A model generated the notes under the pieces. It was not told the DNA's origin. It worked only from the letters and a program-made list of their open reading frames with translations, and made no database searches. Below are positions 54,990 through 64,000 of a stretch of DNA of 64,000 bases, in pieces. Source of the stretch: Platanthera guangdongensis (lineage: Eukaryota; Streptophyta; Magnoliopsida; Asparagales; Orchidaceae); assembly GCA_039583875.1 (NCBI GenBank), contig CM077162.1, forward strand, positions 162,275,826 through 162,339,825, read 5' to 3'. The position numbers and the translations under genes are program-made. Each line of letters opens with the position of its first letter. The first letter of the stretch is position 1.

Positions 54990-55319
54990 TTAACTAAGTG
55001 ATGCTTTTAGCATTTGGAGTTTGCTAGTAACATTAGGTTGTAGATTTACATGGCTATTGCTTGCTTGGAGTGGAAGCCCATGTGGCGAACAATTTAGAAA
55101 GACAAAATGTTCTGCTACACATTTGATAATATCATTGAAAGTTTTAGCCCTTTTACAGTCCAATAGATTGTCCATAAGGCATTGTTGAACCTCCTGGATT
55201 ACAACATGGTTTGTTTGAAATCGTAGATTGCTATCGACTGGGTAGGTTTGTAGCAAGAAGGGGCCAAAATGGAAGTATACTAGTTGTTGGTGATCCATCT
55301 GCAAAAGAACTTAATCAGT
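54990..55319 (-). pseudogene. Unidentified frame downstream of the pararetrovirus polymerase, part 2 (split by element G)
   Basis: Minus-strand frame reading MDHQQLVYFHFGPFLLQTYP, SNLRFQTNHVVIQEVQQCLM and EHFVFLNCSPHGLPLQASNS, ending in a stop at 54,990. Across element G the same frame is found at 60,860-60,755 (SLTHEDTTAESEPN). One TGA lies just before MDHQQ. It follows the RT/RNase H of the pararetrovirus on the same strand. In florendovirus-like members of Caulimoviridae a second frame of unknown function follows the polyprotein, so this may be such a frame, but I cannot confirm homology. Confidence 0.4.
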
Positions 55320-55324
55320 ATTAG

Positions 55325-56632
55325 TGATGTAGGAGTAGGCTAGTGGTGCTCGGAAGCTAGGACTCTACGTGCACGTGCGAGGGGATATGCTAATGCAATG
55401 CTACATGCAATGAAACAGTCGGATGGTGACGACAATTAATTTAAGCAATGAGAATTAACAACACCACGCAGTTAATCAAAATAAAGAAGCAATTAAATAA
55501 TTTTGGCGATTTGACAACGGCTTCCTCCGCGCGGAGGGCCTAAGCAAGCGGCGACGATTAATTCCACAAACAAATATTAGCGCAAAAGTACAACAACTAC
55601 CAAACTATGATCACAACACAAATATAGATAAACAACCAAGTGCAAATATCAAATACAAAACACAATACCACGAGATACTCACGATGCAGTGGGCTGATCC
55701 GAGGCGATGGAGGATTTGACGAACCGGATGCAAAACGAGCGATCGGAAGTGAAACCGGAGGCGAAGCGGCGATGGCGGTGGCTGCCTTCGGCGAAAAGTG
55801 GCGGTAACGGATGGTAAAACGGAGGATCCGACCACAAATGAGTAGATCCGGGCCAGCGGTAAATAAATCCGATGATTTGGAGCGGATCCGAGCAAAAATG
55901 GAGGGTTTGGGTGGAGGGAATAACGGATCGGGGGGTGGTAGCACTAGATCAAAAGAGATCTAGGGTTTTCGGAGCGGTGGGAGGTGGATCCACGAAGAGG
56001 AAGGGGAAGGAGTGGCCAGCTAGGGTAGGCCGGGCCTTAGGGGGGTCGGTTTTGAAGAGGGGAGGGGCGGTGAGGGGGCTGGAGGCCAGGAGGTGGCCGG
56101 CGGTGGGGAGGCAGCAGGCCGGCGGCGGGAAAAAAACTGGAAAAAGGGGGCGGCTGGCTGGTTTGCTGGCCGGCGGTGTGGAGGGGGAGTTAGGGGGTTC
56201 CGGTGGTGGAAAAAGAGGAGAAGATGATGCAAAATGATGTACGGGGGTAGGGGTTACCTTGGGGAGGAGTTTGGCGGCCTACGAATCGTCACCTAGGGTT
56301 CCACGCCGTCGGCACCGAGAAGGGATCGCTGGAATCCGGGATTAGTCTTCTCCAAATTCTGCAATGGCCTCAAATCAGCCCCCTAGCATCCTATTTATAA
56401 GAAAACATAAACTAGGGCATCCCCATCAACGACTATGATTGGTCGGTGGGTTAGCCCTTAAAATACATCAAAACAAACACAAAAATATAAAGTAATATAG
56501 CGTTTTGACTCGCGGCGACGCTCCGGACGCAATCGCGGAGCCCGATCGTCGATCCGGGCACGCCATATATGGAAATTTGCCAAATCAGCCCCGAACGGGC
56601 CCAAAACGCGTCATCGTCTCTGCTCCGCATCA
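55325..56632 (-). repeat. Element G 3' LTR
   Basis: 1,308 bp. The 512-codon frame of G runs into its first 180 bp. A minus-strand TATA box lies near 56,391-56,398. The segment 56,020-56,230 is strongly purine-rich (GGGG/GGA) on the + strand. Confidence 0.93.
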
Positions 56633-57989
56633 ATCTCCCCGGCTTGAAAGAATTCATCTCCCGATGAATAGGGATCAAAATTCTCTCGCTGCACACCGGG
56701 TACAACTCGAAGAAGTCCACCAGAGGTCGTCCAAGTGTCGTCGCTGGAAAGTGTCCGCGCCAATCAACTCCCCCTGACTGAAAAGATGTCATCTCCGGTG
56801 AATGGAGACGGACGTGCTGAAGTCGAAGTCCAGGGGCGAATCGATCAAGCTCTGCTGCAAGTACCCAAGAGTCACCAACGTCTGTAGTGGGAATGCACTG
56901 GTGGAGTCTGGTCTCCATGAAGCTTTTAACGCTCAACTCACGAGTGGTGGATCCCGGTGCGATCGGCGGTGTCTGCGGTGAAACCAAAGAAGACGAGTCC
57001 CCGGGTGGGTGGAGGTCAACAATGGGTGAGGACGTATGAGGGTGACATGGTAATGACAGTGGGGGTGGGGGTGGTTGGGCATCTCCACTGATCGGGTCCA
57101 CATACTCATGAGGTTCATAGTATGGAGTCAGATCTTCAACATTAAACACATGGTGCATTCCCATACTGGTCGGGATGTCAAGTCGGTAGGAGTTGGTCCC
57201 AAAACAACTAATAATGGAGTACGGACCCAATCGCCTCGCACTTGACTTCTTGGCAGGCCCCGAAGGGAGCCTCTCAGGGAGGATTCGCACCATTACCTTC
57301 TTGCTTACATTAAATATTTGCGCTCGTCTTCGCTTAACTGCATGGGCTTTGTAATTTTCATTGCTTGTTAATATTCGTCGGCGGACCGACCCATGCAAAT
57401 CATGCAAATGATGTGCAAATGACTCAGCAGACTCATGCAGGTAATGCAAATGATGCAAAGATAACATGACAGACACAGTACACTTCTTATAGGAAAATCC
57501 AATAATTCCTGAGATGTCTCTCAAATGTGGTGGCCTATCAGGAGGTTCTTTTGGTGGAGTATAGACAAACTCATCATGTGTGTGACGAGAGCTCAGATGA
57601 GAGACAACTATACTCAAATACGGGCTCGTAAAGAGCCAAATGTGTCTCGGAAAATGTAGCGTATCAGGGGGGTCCCCAGGAGGTGTGTAAGAAAAGTCAT
57701 CATGAAGGAGACGAACACCTGAGTGAAAATCGTGTACACCGGCTGGAAGTCGTGACTCTAAAATATGGTGAGCGTCCCAGACAAGAAAGAACTCATCGGG
57801 TGGCTCAGCGGGTGGCGTGTCCCAAAACTCATCCAGAGTGTGAGGCGTCATAAGGTAGGTCCTCCCAATATGAGTATACTCAAGTGAACTCAAGGTAGGC
57901 CCTACATATGTCTTGCTCCGCTCAAGCTCCCTTTTCTGGGGCAAGGTCAGAAATGATAGTGAAAGAGGCGTCATACCTGAGTGGCTCAC
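56451..57989 (-). CDS. Element G: 512-codon frame, repeated TPPxEPPD motifs fused to integrase-type C-terminus
   Basis: The frame is uninterrupted on the minus strand. The first ATG is at about 57,974 (MTPLSLSFL), though it is open to near 58,076. The N-terminal half carries three spaced copies of a motif, HTLDEFWDTPPAEPPDEFF, LLHDDFSYTPPGDPPDTL and HTHDEFVYTPPKEPPDRPP, about 125-140 bp apart, with a fourth, weaker form upstream (NEPPVEPHDDPPHLGEDE). A His-rich segment follows (LHHLHYLHESAESFAHHLHD). The rest is gypsy integrase C-terminus: VMVRILPERLPSGPAKKSSA, LGPYSIISCFGTNSYRLDIP and HHVFNVEDLTPYYEP, then a Pro/Ser-rich tail running into the 3' LTR. No catalytic residues are seen. Function unknown; it may be a truncated polyprotein tail carrying captured or expanded repeats. 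Confidence 0.6.
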   Translation of the reverse strand: MSHSGMTPLSLSFLTLPQKRELERSKTYVGPTLSSLEYTHIGRTYLMTPHTLDEFWDTPPAEPPDEFFLVWDAHHILESRLPAGVHDFHSGVRLLHDDFSYTPPGDPPDTLHFPRHIWLFTSPYLSIVVSHLSSRHTHDEFVYTPPKEPPDRPPHLRDISGIIGFSYKKCTVSVMLSLHHLHYLHESAESFAHHLHDLHGSVRRRILTSNENYKAHAVKRRRAQIFNVSKKVMVRILPERLPSGPAKKSSARRLGPYSIISCFGTNSYRLDIPTSMGMHHVFNVEDLTPYYEPHEYVDPISGDAQPPPPPLSLPCHPHTSSPIVDLHPPGDSSSLVSPQTPPIAPGSTTRELSVKSFMETRLHQCIPTTDVGDSWVLAAELDRFAPGLRLQHVRLHSPEMTSFQSGGVDWRGHFPATTLGRPLVDFFELYPVCSERILIPIHREMNSFKPGRLMRSRDDDAFWARSGLIWQISIYGVPGSTIGLRDCVRSVAASQNAILLYIFVFVLMYFKG

Positions 57990-58445
57990 CCAAGCCTCAT
58001 CCTCACCAAGATGGGGTGGATCATCATGAGGCTCAACAGGGGGCTCGTTATAGGGCTTGTCACTACGGTCAAGGTCCTACTGATACGTACCATCGAAAGG
58101 GGTAGTGCCCCCGTGCATGGGTGACAGCCACTACGAGGTCAACACCAGGCTCTGAGCTCTCGATCGTAACGTGGCTCAAGGTAACGTCAAGGGAAAAGCG
58201 ACATAGATCTACGCTCAAGAATGGGTCTGCGGGTGCGGTGTCAAGACATGAGTCTAGGGTATGAGTGTTAATCAACCCCGGACATGCCAAAAGTGGAGGT
58301 GTGGGTGAGGGACACAGCACTACAGACTCAATAGGTCGCTCAGGCTTACCCTTCGTCGGGATCACAAGAGACGGGTCAGAAATAAGAGATAGGTCACTCA
58401 CGGGACTAAGCATCTCGGTGGGGTGAGAGTCACCCGCATCAGGTA

Positions 58446-59372
58446 TCACTCCCGTCGTGGGTGACAGGGCAGTGGTCGGCATCGTAGTGACCTCAGTATG
58501 AGAAGGGCTCGTCTGCAGAGGTTAAGGTAAGGGTCCAACCGACCAGCTCTGGCGGATCTCAAAGACTGTTCGTAATGAAGGGCAAGCTGACACGTCTGCT
58601 CGAGGGACTTTGAGCTATGATAAGCCACCTTAGTACGAATGTCAGATCGAAGCCCAGATCTAAATCTGCAAGTGGTCATGGCTGGGTCCTCTCGGATGTC
58701 GCTCCTCACAACTAACTCATCAAAGCAATCAATGTACTCAGCGACAGACATGGATCCTTGCTGAAGTGAAAATAATTGGTCGAGCAAGCGACTCTGACAC
58801 AATGAAGGCAGATACCTCTGACACAATATACGTTTCATGTCCCTCCAACTAGTGATGCGACGAAGACGGTCTCGCTCGCGGGTCCTCTCAACGCTATCCC
58901 AATATGCCCTCGCCTGATCTAAAATTCTAAGTTCTGCAAACTTAACGCGACGCTCGCCGAATAACTCAAAATGATCAAGATAATACTCAATATCCACGAG
59001 CCAATAACTGAAAGACTCAGGACTCGATGAGCTGTCAAAGGAAGGGGAAACTGTACGAAACTGACTCTCAAAATCTCTCACAAAGTGAGGATTCTCAAAA
59101 TAGTCATCCCTAAGGTAATCAGGTCGAGTCGAAGGTTCAACATGATCCGCTCGCGTGCAAGGATAAGAACGGCGACAATCATCACACTGATCATCTCTAG
59201 CATAGTGAGGTTATGTCGGTGGGTCGACACGATCTCGGGAAGTGGTGTGTCGCAGACGATAATAATCATCATGATAACGTGAGGATTTCTCTAAAGTTAC
59301 GCTATGAGATCGGGTATAGGCTGACTAAGAATACTCAGATGGAGGAGACGAACGACGTCAATAACTAGACAT
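58446..59372 (-). pseudogene. Element G gag
   Basis: ATG on the minus strand at 59,372 (MSSY) is followed by three in-frame stops in an Arg/Ser/Asp-rich leader. The core is open from 59,081: SFDSSSSPESFSYWLVDIEY, YYLDHFELFGERRVKFAELR, RAYWDSVERTRERDRLRRI and FSLQQGSMSVAEYIDCFDEL, a clear gypsy Retrotrans_gag. A downstream Pro/Ser/Asp-rich frame (58,482-58,069: LSPVSDLSLISDPSLVIPTK) has no motif. Role by family: packaging; stops in the leader mean this copy makes at most a shortened gag. Confidence 0.8.
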
Positions 59373-59426
59373 AGATGAACTTAAAGACTCTATATGACCA
59401 ACCACTACAAAGCATGCAAATGGCCC

Positions 59427-59446
59427 AACCTCGCTCTGATACCAAA
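59427..59446 (-). other. Primer-binding site of element G (initiator tRNA-Met)
   Basis: Minus strand TTTGGTATCAGAGCGAGG follows the 5' LTR, with the exact TGGTATCAGAGC core. Confidence 0.85.
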
Positions 59447-60754
59447 TGATGTAGGGGTAGGCTAGTGGTGCTCGGAAGCTAGGACTCTACGTGCACGTGC
59501 GAGGGGATATGCTAATGCAATGCTACATGCAATGAAACAGTCGGATGGTGACGACAATTAATTTAAGTAATGAGAATTAACAACACCACGCAGTTAATCA
59601 AAATAAAGAACCAATTAAATAATTTTGGCGATTTGACAACGGCTTCCTCCGCGCGGAGGGCCTAAGCAAGCGGCGACGATTAATTCCACAAACAAATATT
59701 AGCGTAAAATTACAACAACTACCAAACTATGATCACAACACAAATATAGATAAACAACCAAGTGCAAATATCAAATACAAAAAACAATACCACGAGATAC
59801 TCACGATGCAGTGGGCTGATCCGAGGCGATAGAGGATTTGACGAACCGGATACAAAACGAGTGATCGGAAGTGGAACCGGAGGCTAAGCGGCGATGGCGG
59901 TGGCTGCCTTCGGCGAAAAGTGGCGGTAACGGATGGTAAAACAGAGATCCGGCCACAAATGAGTAGATCCGGGCCGGGGGTGAATAGATCCGATGATTTG
60001 GAGCGGATCCAAACAAAAATGGAAGGTTTGGGTGGAGGGAATAAGAGATCGGGGGTGGTAACACTAGATCAAAAGAGATCTAGGGTTTTCGGAGTGGTGG
60101 GAGGTGGATCCACGAAGGGGAAGGGGAAGGAGTGGCCGGCTAGGATAGGCCGGGCCTTAGGGGGGTCGGTTTTGATGAGGGGAGGGGCGGTGAGGGGGCT
60201 GGAGGCCAGGAGGTGGCCGGCGGTGGGGAGGCAGCAGGTCGGTGGCGGGAAAAAAACTGGAAAAAGGGGGGCGGCTGGCTGGTTTGCTGGCCGGAGGTGT
60301 GGAGGGGGAGTTAGGGGGTTCCGGTGGTGGAAAAAGAGGAGAAGATGATGAAAAATGATGGAGGGGGGTAGGGGTTACCTTGGGGAGGAGTTTGGCGGCC
60401 TAGGAGTCGTCACATAGGGTTCAACGGCGTCGGCACCGAGGAGGGATCGCTGGAATCCGGGATTAGTCTTCTCCAAATTCTGCAATGGCCTCAAATCAGC
60501 CCCCTAGCATCCTATTTATAAGAAAACATAAACTAGGGCATCCCCATCAACGGCTATGATTGGCCGGTGGGTTAGCCCTTAAAATACATCAAAATAAACT
60601 CAAAAAATATAAAGTAATATAGCGTTTTGACTCGCGGCGACGCTCCGGACGCAATCGCGGAGCCCGATCGTCGATCCGGGCACGCCATATATGGAAAGTT
60701 GCCAAATCAGCCCCGAACGGGCCCAAAACGCGTCCTCGTCTCTGCTCCGCATCA
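59447..60754 (-). repeat. Element G 5' LTR
   Basis: 1,308 bp, same length as its partner. Minus-strand TATAAATA at 60,513-60,520, about 235 bp after the LTR start in transcription direction. ATTAG duplication follows at 60,755-60,759. Confidence 0.93.
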
Positions 60755-60968
60755 ATTAGGCTCACTTTCAGCTGTAGTATCTTCATGGGTAAGACTTGTT
60801 ATTTCACATTCAATGTTCCCACAAAGCGTAATAATTAATAGTCTAATATTTTTCAAATCTTTGGATAAATTATGGTTAACTAGGAGCAATTTTTGTCAGC
60901 TTTGTTTTAAGTATTCTAAGATTCTAATATAACGCATGTTTTAACACATTGTGTGAATTTTTTCTACA

Positions 60969-61716
60969 TCATTCATTAAGGATTCTTGATAGTTGGTCTG
61001 CGAGATTATTATCAAACACTTTAATATGTTCAAATATAACTTTGTATTTTTTATTAATGATATGATCTAGAAAATTAGTCTATCGTTTGCAACTTCTTTT
61101 ATTATTTCTATTTTGGTAAAATTTTACAATTGTCTCAGAATATGTTCTAACTAAGATTTCTTTTTTATTTAGGATGAAGAGGCAAAAAACATCTAAGTCA
61201 TAATATACTGCTAGGATTTCTGGATTAATGCTACTGGCGGGGTCTTTTTCTTTGATTTTTTCACTATTGTATCTGCATATTTGTTCCTCTATTTTGTTGG
61301 TATACTTAGGAAGTTTACATTTGAGGATAGCACCCCAGCCAGTTTCACATCCATCCATTTCTAAAATTAAATATTCTGAATCTAATGATAGTCTTAGATC
61401 TAGGAGTGATTTGACCCTTTCTTTTAGTTTATCAATTTGTTTAGTATCTTCTAGGTTAAAGTCTTTTTGCATTCTATTAATTTTACTATATAGCAGTCCT
61501 GCAAATTTTCCTAAATCCTTCATGAAAGGACGTGCATAATTAACAAGACCGAGGAACTGCTGGAGTTGTTTAATGATTTTGATTGGGAGGAAATCCAGTA
61601 CCTTTTTATTAATATGTTCTTGAAGCTTACTTTTTCCTTTTCCTAGTTCTACTCCTAGAAAATCAATATATTTTCTGAAAAACTGTGTCTTTTTGTACTA
61701 ATGACTAAGCCGTGTT
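60969..61716 (-). pseudogene. Endogenous pararetrovirus (Caulimoviridae): RT C-terminus and RNase H
   Basis: Minus-strand motifs in order: KYIDFLGVELGKGKSKLQEH, QFLGLVNYARPFMKDLGKFA, YLILEMDGCETGWGAILKCK, ICRYNSEKIKEKDPASSINP and EILAVYYDLDVFCLFILNKK. Then VRTYSETIVKFYQN, where relatives have RTDCE, so an RNase H aspartate is Tyr. A TAG replaces a conserved Trp before TNFLDHI, and the frame ends DNNLADQLSRILNE-stop at 60,969. Trp-Gly spacing after the DGC motif, and NYARPF, are typical of Caulimoviridae, not of LTR retrotransposons. It is a decayed, non-functional nuclear copy. The lineage is probably florendovirus-like, which needs a tree to test. Confidence 0.85.
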
Positions 61717-63590
61717 TTCCAGCGCCGCTCCTCGATTCTTTTAGCGAGATCTCTCCAAAGCCCTATCCGATTTATGGTTTTAATTAGCCAAGCGTCGTCA
61801 AGTCTTCGTTTAAGCGTGGTTATCTTTTCTCCCCTCACGTTTAGGGAGGTAAATCACTTAACCCTCTTGTGCTTTAGGTTTTGTAAATAATTCCTTGTGC
61901 TAAAGTAACATTTCCGCCATGTAAAATATCAATTTTGATTGTTCTTGAACAGGTTCAAAATATGATTTTTGTTCTTACTTGCGCCGCTTAGCCACTGTTG
62001 TTAGTTTCAGTCTCACCTTAAGGCAAGTAGAGATCCCTCTCTTGCAAACATTGAACTTAAATTACTGTCTGTTCTTATGATTATATGAATTCACCATTGA
62101 ATGTTTGTTATGTCAAATAAGTTTAGATCTTGAATGCCTAAATTGACATGTTAGTGGTTTAAATATTTAATTCGTTTGGAATGGAATGAGTTTGTGATCA
62201 TGATTGGTTTTTATTTGAATTTTCACTTAGTTGAATTGCATCTCATTTGATGGATAATTAAAAGATGAGTTAATGAATGAAAGTCATTTTAATTAGATTT
62301 TCACTTAGATGAATTGTGTCTCATTTGATGGATAATTTAAAAACTAGTAGTTTTTTTTGAGCATGAACATTAATTGTTATAATGATAAGTGTTGAGATTT
62401 CATGCTAGCAAATAGATGAATTTTGTTTGACATAAAATGTTTGGATCATACACATGTTTACTTAGAAGATAACTGTGTCTTTGAATGGATTAATCTAAAT
62501 GAATACTTGATATTCTAGAAAATGATGCATAGTAATCTTATCACTTGTGAATACTTGAACCCGCAAAATATAAAGCTCTCTATTTAGTTTCCTTTGTGTC
62601 ATCGAATCTTGTTTCTTATGCATGTTTGTTGTAAGATTTAAGAAAAATTTGTTTCATGATCTGATATTTTTTCCCTTTAATGTGAATTCGTTCCTGTTAG
62701 AATCACTACACTATGAATCCTTCAATCCACTAATATCATAAGCAACCATTGAAAGATAGCGTTTAATTTGTGCAACTCTTTGCTTGTATGGTCACCACAA
62801 ACAGGAATTTTTCTAATAACACTTGCTTCTGAACTTGAGTGTGAATCATGTGCATTCACTATAAATACCTACACATTTCATTGATTACAGCTTATGCTAT
62901 TATATGAGCAAATCTATGCTATACTTCGAAGTAAGCTAATGATTCTAGCTATTTCTGCTTGTCTCACTTGTTTGCTTGTCTTGTTAGCTTTGATTCAAGA
63001 AAACTGGTACACAAATATTTTTTGTTCCCCCTGCTCTTATTTTATTTTACTATGCTCACATGTTTATTTCAATGTTCTAAGGCTTTTCCCTTCTTGTTTT
63101 GAAATTTTTCTTAGCGTTAGTGACTGTGCGGCCTGCTTCCCGAGCCCAATCTGCGTCCAGCTCCAACTTCTGGATGTTTATCTTCTTGCCGTGTCAGGTT
63201 CTATATTTATGTTTCAGTTCATTTACACTCGGAAATTTCTTCTATAAAATAATTATGATCAATCATTTTCTTTGTTAACATGGATAACTGCTAGGCTAAA
63301 TAATATATGTACTGGAATTTGATATTATTTGCATATTCACTTCTCTGAGTTTGTCATGATATAAAATTTGTATATGAACTTGTATCATGAGTTTTTATTA
63401 AAAATACTTGTGCATCTATTTTTTACTACCTTATTTTAGTGCTTCCGCATAAAAAAACTAATTTCCTTCAAAATAATTATTTTAAATCTAATTATCAATA
63501 TCTCTGCTCTCACCTAACATGAATGAATTTTCTTTCCGCCCATGCATGTGGCATCACGACCCGCCCGAAGCACACTTTGATCTTTTATTC
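61717..63590. other. Unassigned AT-rich region between pararetrovirus pieces
   Basis: The protease and N-terminal RT expected here were not found. On the minus strand a 44-codon open stretch (61,860-61,720: RGEKITTLKRRLDDAWLIKT, then IGLWRDLAKRIEERR) is coherent but unidentified. A ~45-bp direct repeat (TTTTCACTTAG(T/A)TGAATTG...CTCATTTGATGGATAATT) occurs at 62,220 and 62,298. A hydrophobic + strand frame at 62,894-63,247 has no motif. Most of this is probably an insertion or rearranged host DNA. Confidence 0.4.
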
Positions 63591-63599
63591 AAATAGGTC

Positions 63600-63990
63600 G
63601 TGACAATTTCGATAAAATTCTACTAATTCATTTTGCAACTCTCCAGTATTCTTATCCGAGTAGGGTAGATAACGATCATCTTGGTCATTAATGCTTACGA
63701 TACTACAAACACTTTTTGTTTCACTGAAAGTTTCATCGACTTGGATTAATTCTTCATTAGTACATGTGCTTAAGGTTGCTTGTTTAATATGAATATAATG
63801 TCATTGGTTATATTCTCTGGCTAGATGGACTGTTGAGCCACAAATAAAGCATATTAAGGTCTTATTATAATTTATTCTTTTATTACATTTTCATGCATGC
63901 TTATCCTTATTGAGATAAGATTTTCTAGCATTACTTTAACAAAAAAATATTTTTCCTTAGTTTCATATCGATTATCATAGTTTGACTGAG
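63600..63990 (-). pseudogene. Endogenous pararetrovirus: coat protein C-terminal zinc-knuckle region
   Basis: The minus-strand frame has a Lys/Asn-rich stretch (KSYLNKDKHA, stop, KCNKRINYNKT) followed by LICFICGSTVHLAREYNQ at about 63,805-63,855. This is the CX2CX4HX4C knuckle found at the end of caulimovirid coat proteins, with the last Cys changed to Tyr. Then TNEELIQVDETFSETKSVCS and VSINDQDDRYLPYSDKN, an acidic linker like that before the viral protease. Stops interrupt it. It lies upstream of the RT/RNase H fragment on the same strand, in viral gene order. The remaining coat protein would lie beyond the window edge. Confidence 0.7.
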
Positions 63991-64000
63991 ACAGTTTTTA

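Larger units (their letters stand above)
55325..60754 (-). mobile_element. Element G: young non-autonomous Ty3/gypsy element with gag and a novel frame in place of pol
   Basis: Two LTRs of equal length (1,308 bp: 55,325-56,632 and 59,447-60,754) begin TGATGTAGG and end CCGCATCA, with perfect duplication ATTAG at 55,320-55,324 and 60,755-60,759. A Met-type primer site, TTTGGTATCAGAGCGAGG on the minus strand, abuts the right LTR (59,427-59,446), so transcription is leftward. The 2.8-kb interior holds gag and a 512-codon frame ending with an integrase-like C-terminus. Protease, RT, RNase H and integrase core are absent. LTR differences are few (about 2 percent by eye), so it moved recently with helper enzymes. 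Confidence 0.92.

Noticed and set aside
55872..56237. 121-codon Gly/Arg-rich frame in the G LTR
   Set aside because: It is low-complexity G-rich LTR sequence, and the second LTR copy carries the frame with shifts.
62894..63247. 117-codon hydrophobic + strand frame
   Set aside because: Hydrophobic composition follows from T-rich DNA. No motif, promoter or neighbour supports a gene.
1..64000. rRNA genes, complete tRNA genes or bacterial operons
   Set aside because: No matching conserved segments were seen, and introns, LTRs and pol II-type signals indicate plant nuclear DNA.

Overview
The window looks like intergenic, transposon-packed nuclear DNA of a flowering plant. I see no ordinary host gene. 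Almost everything assignable is an LTR retrotransposon, a LINE fragment or a plant pararetrovirus remnant, most with broken reading frames. The species cannot be named from the sequence.

Layout: (1) 1-17,245 is a + strand Ty3/gypsy element (element A, 5' LTR cut by the window edge). Its gag is split by element B (756-13,076, minus strand, target duplication CTACT), a 12.3-kb Tat-type gypsy element. Besides gag-pol on the minus strand, B carries two spliced-looking genes on the opposite (+) strand between pol and its 3' LTR, plus a 14-copy 72/76-bp tandem array. (2) 18,065-20,094 is a small non-autonomous LTR element (H). (3) 23,684-38,250 is a LINE fragment (minus strand) split by a Ty1/copia element (C, 24,429-37,958, duplication TTTAC), whose RNase H is split by a gag-only element with 2.1-kb LTRs (D, 28,998-37,413, duplication ATACT/ATATT). 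(4) 38,820-45,385 is a copia element (E, minus strand, duplication ATGTT) that lost gag, protease and integrase but keeps an intact 363-codon open frame on the opposite strand. (5) 46,571-51,541 is another copia element (F) holding a solo LTR. (6) 51,542-63,990 holds degraded minus-strand caulimovirid (endogenous pararetrovirus) sequence, a possible DNA element with a minisatellite, and a young-looking non-autonomous gypsy element (G, 55,325-60,754, duplication ATTAG, two 1,308-bp LTRs).

Nesting gives a relative order: LINE before C before D; A before B; pararetrovirus before G. The most unusual features are the antisense genes found in two unrelated elements (gypsy B and copia E), the two higher-order tandem arrays in B and D (72/76-bp dimers; 86/87/88-bp trimers), a recurrent GC-rich palindromic module in E that occurs in the LTR and on both sides of its antisense frame, and a 512-codon frame in G that sits where pol should be.

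All calls come from reading the sequence by eye. Family names rest on visible motifs and not on database searches.
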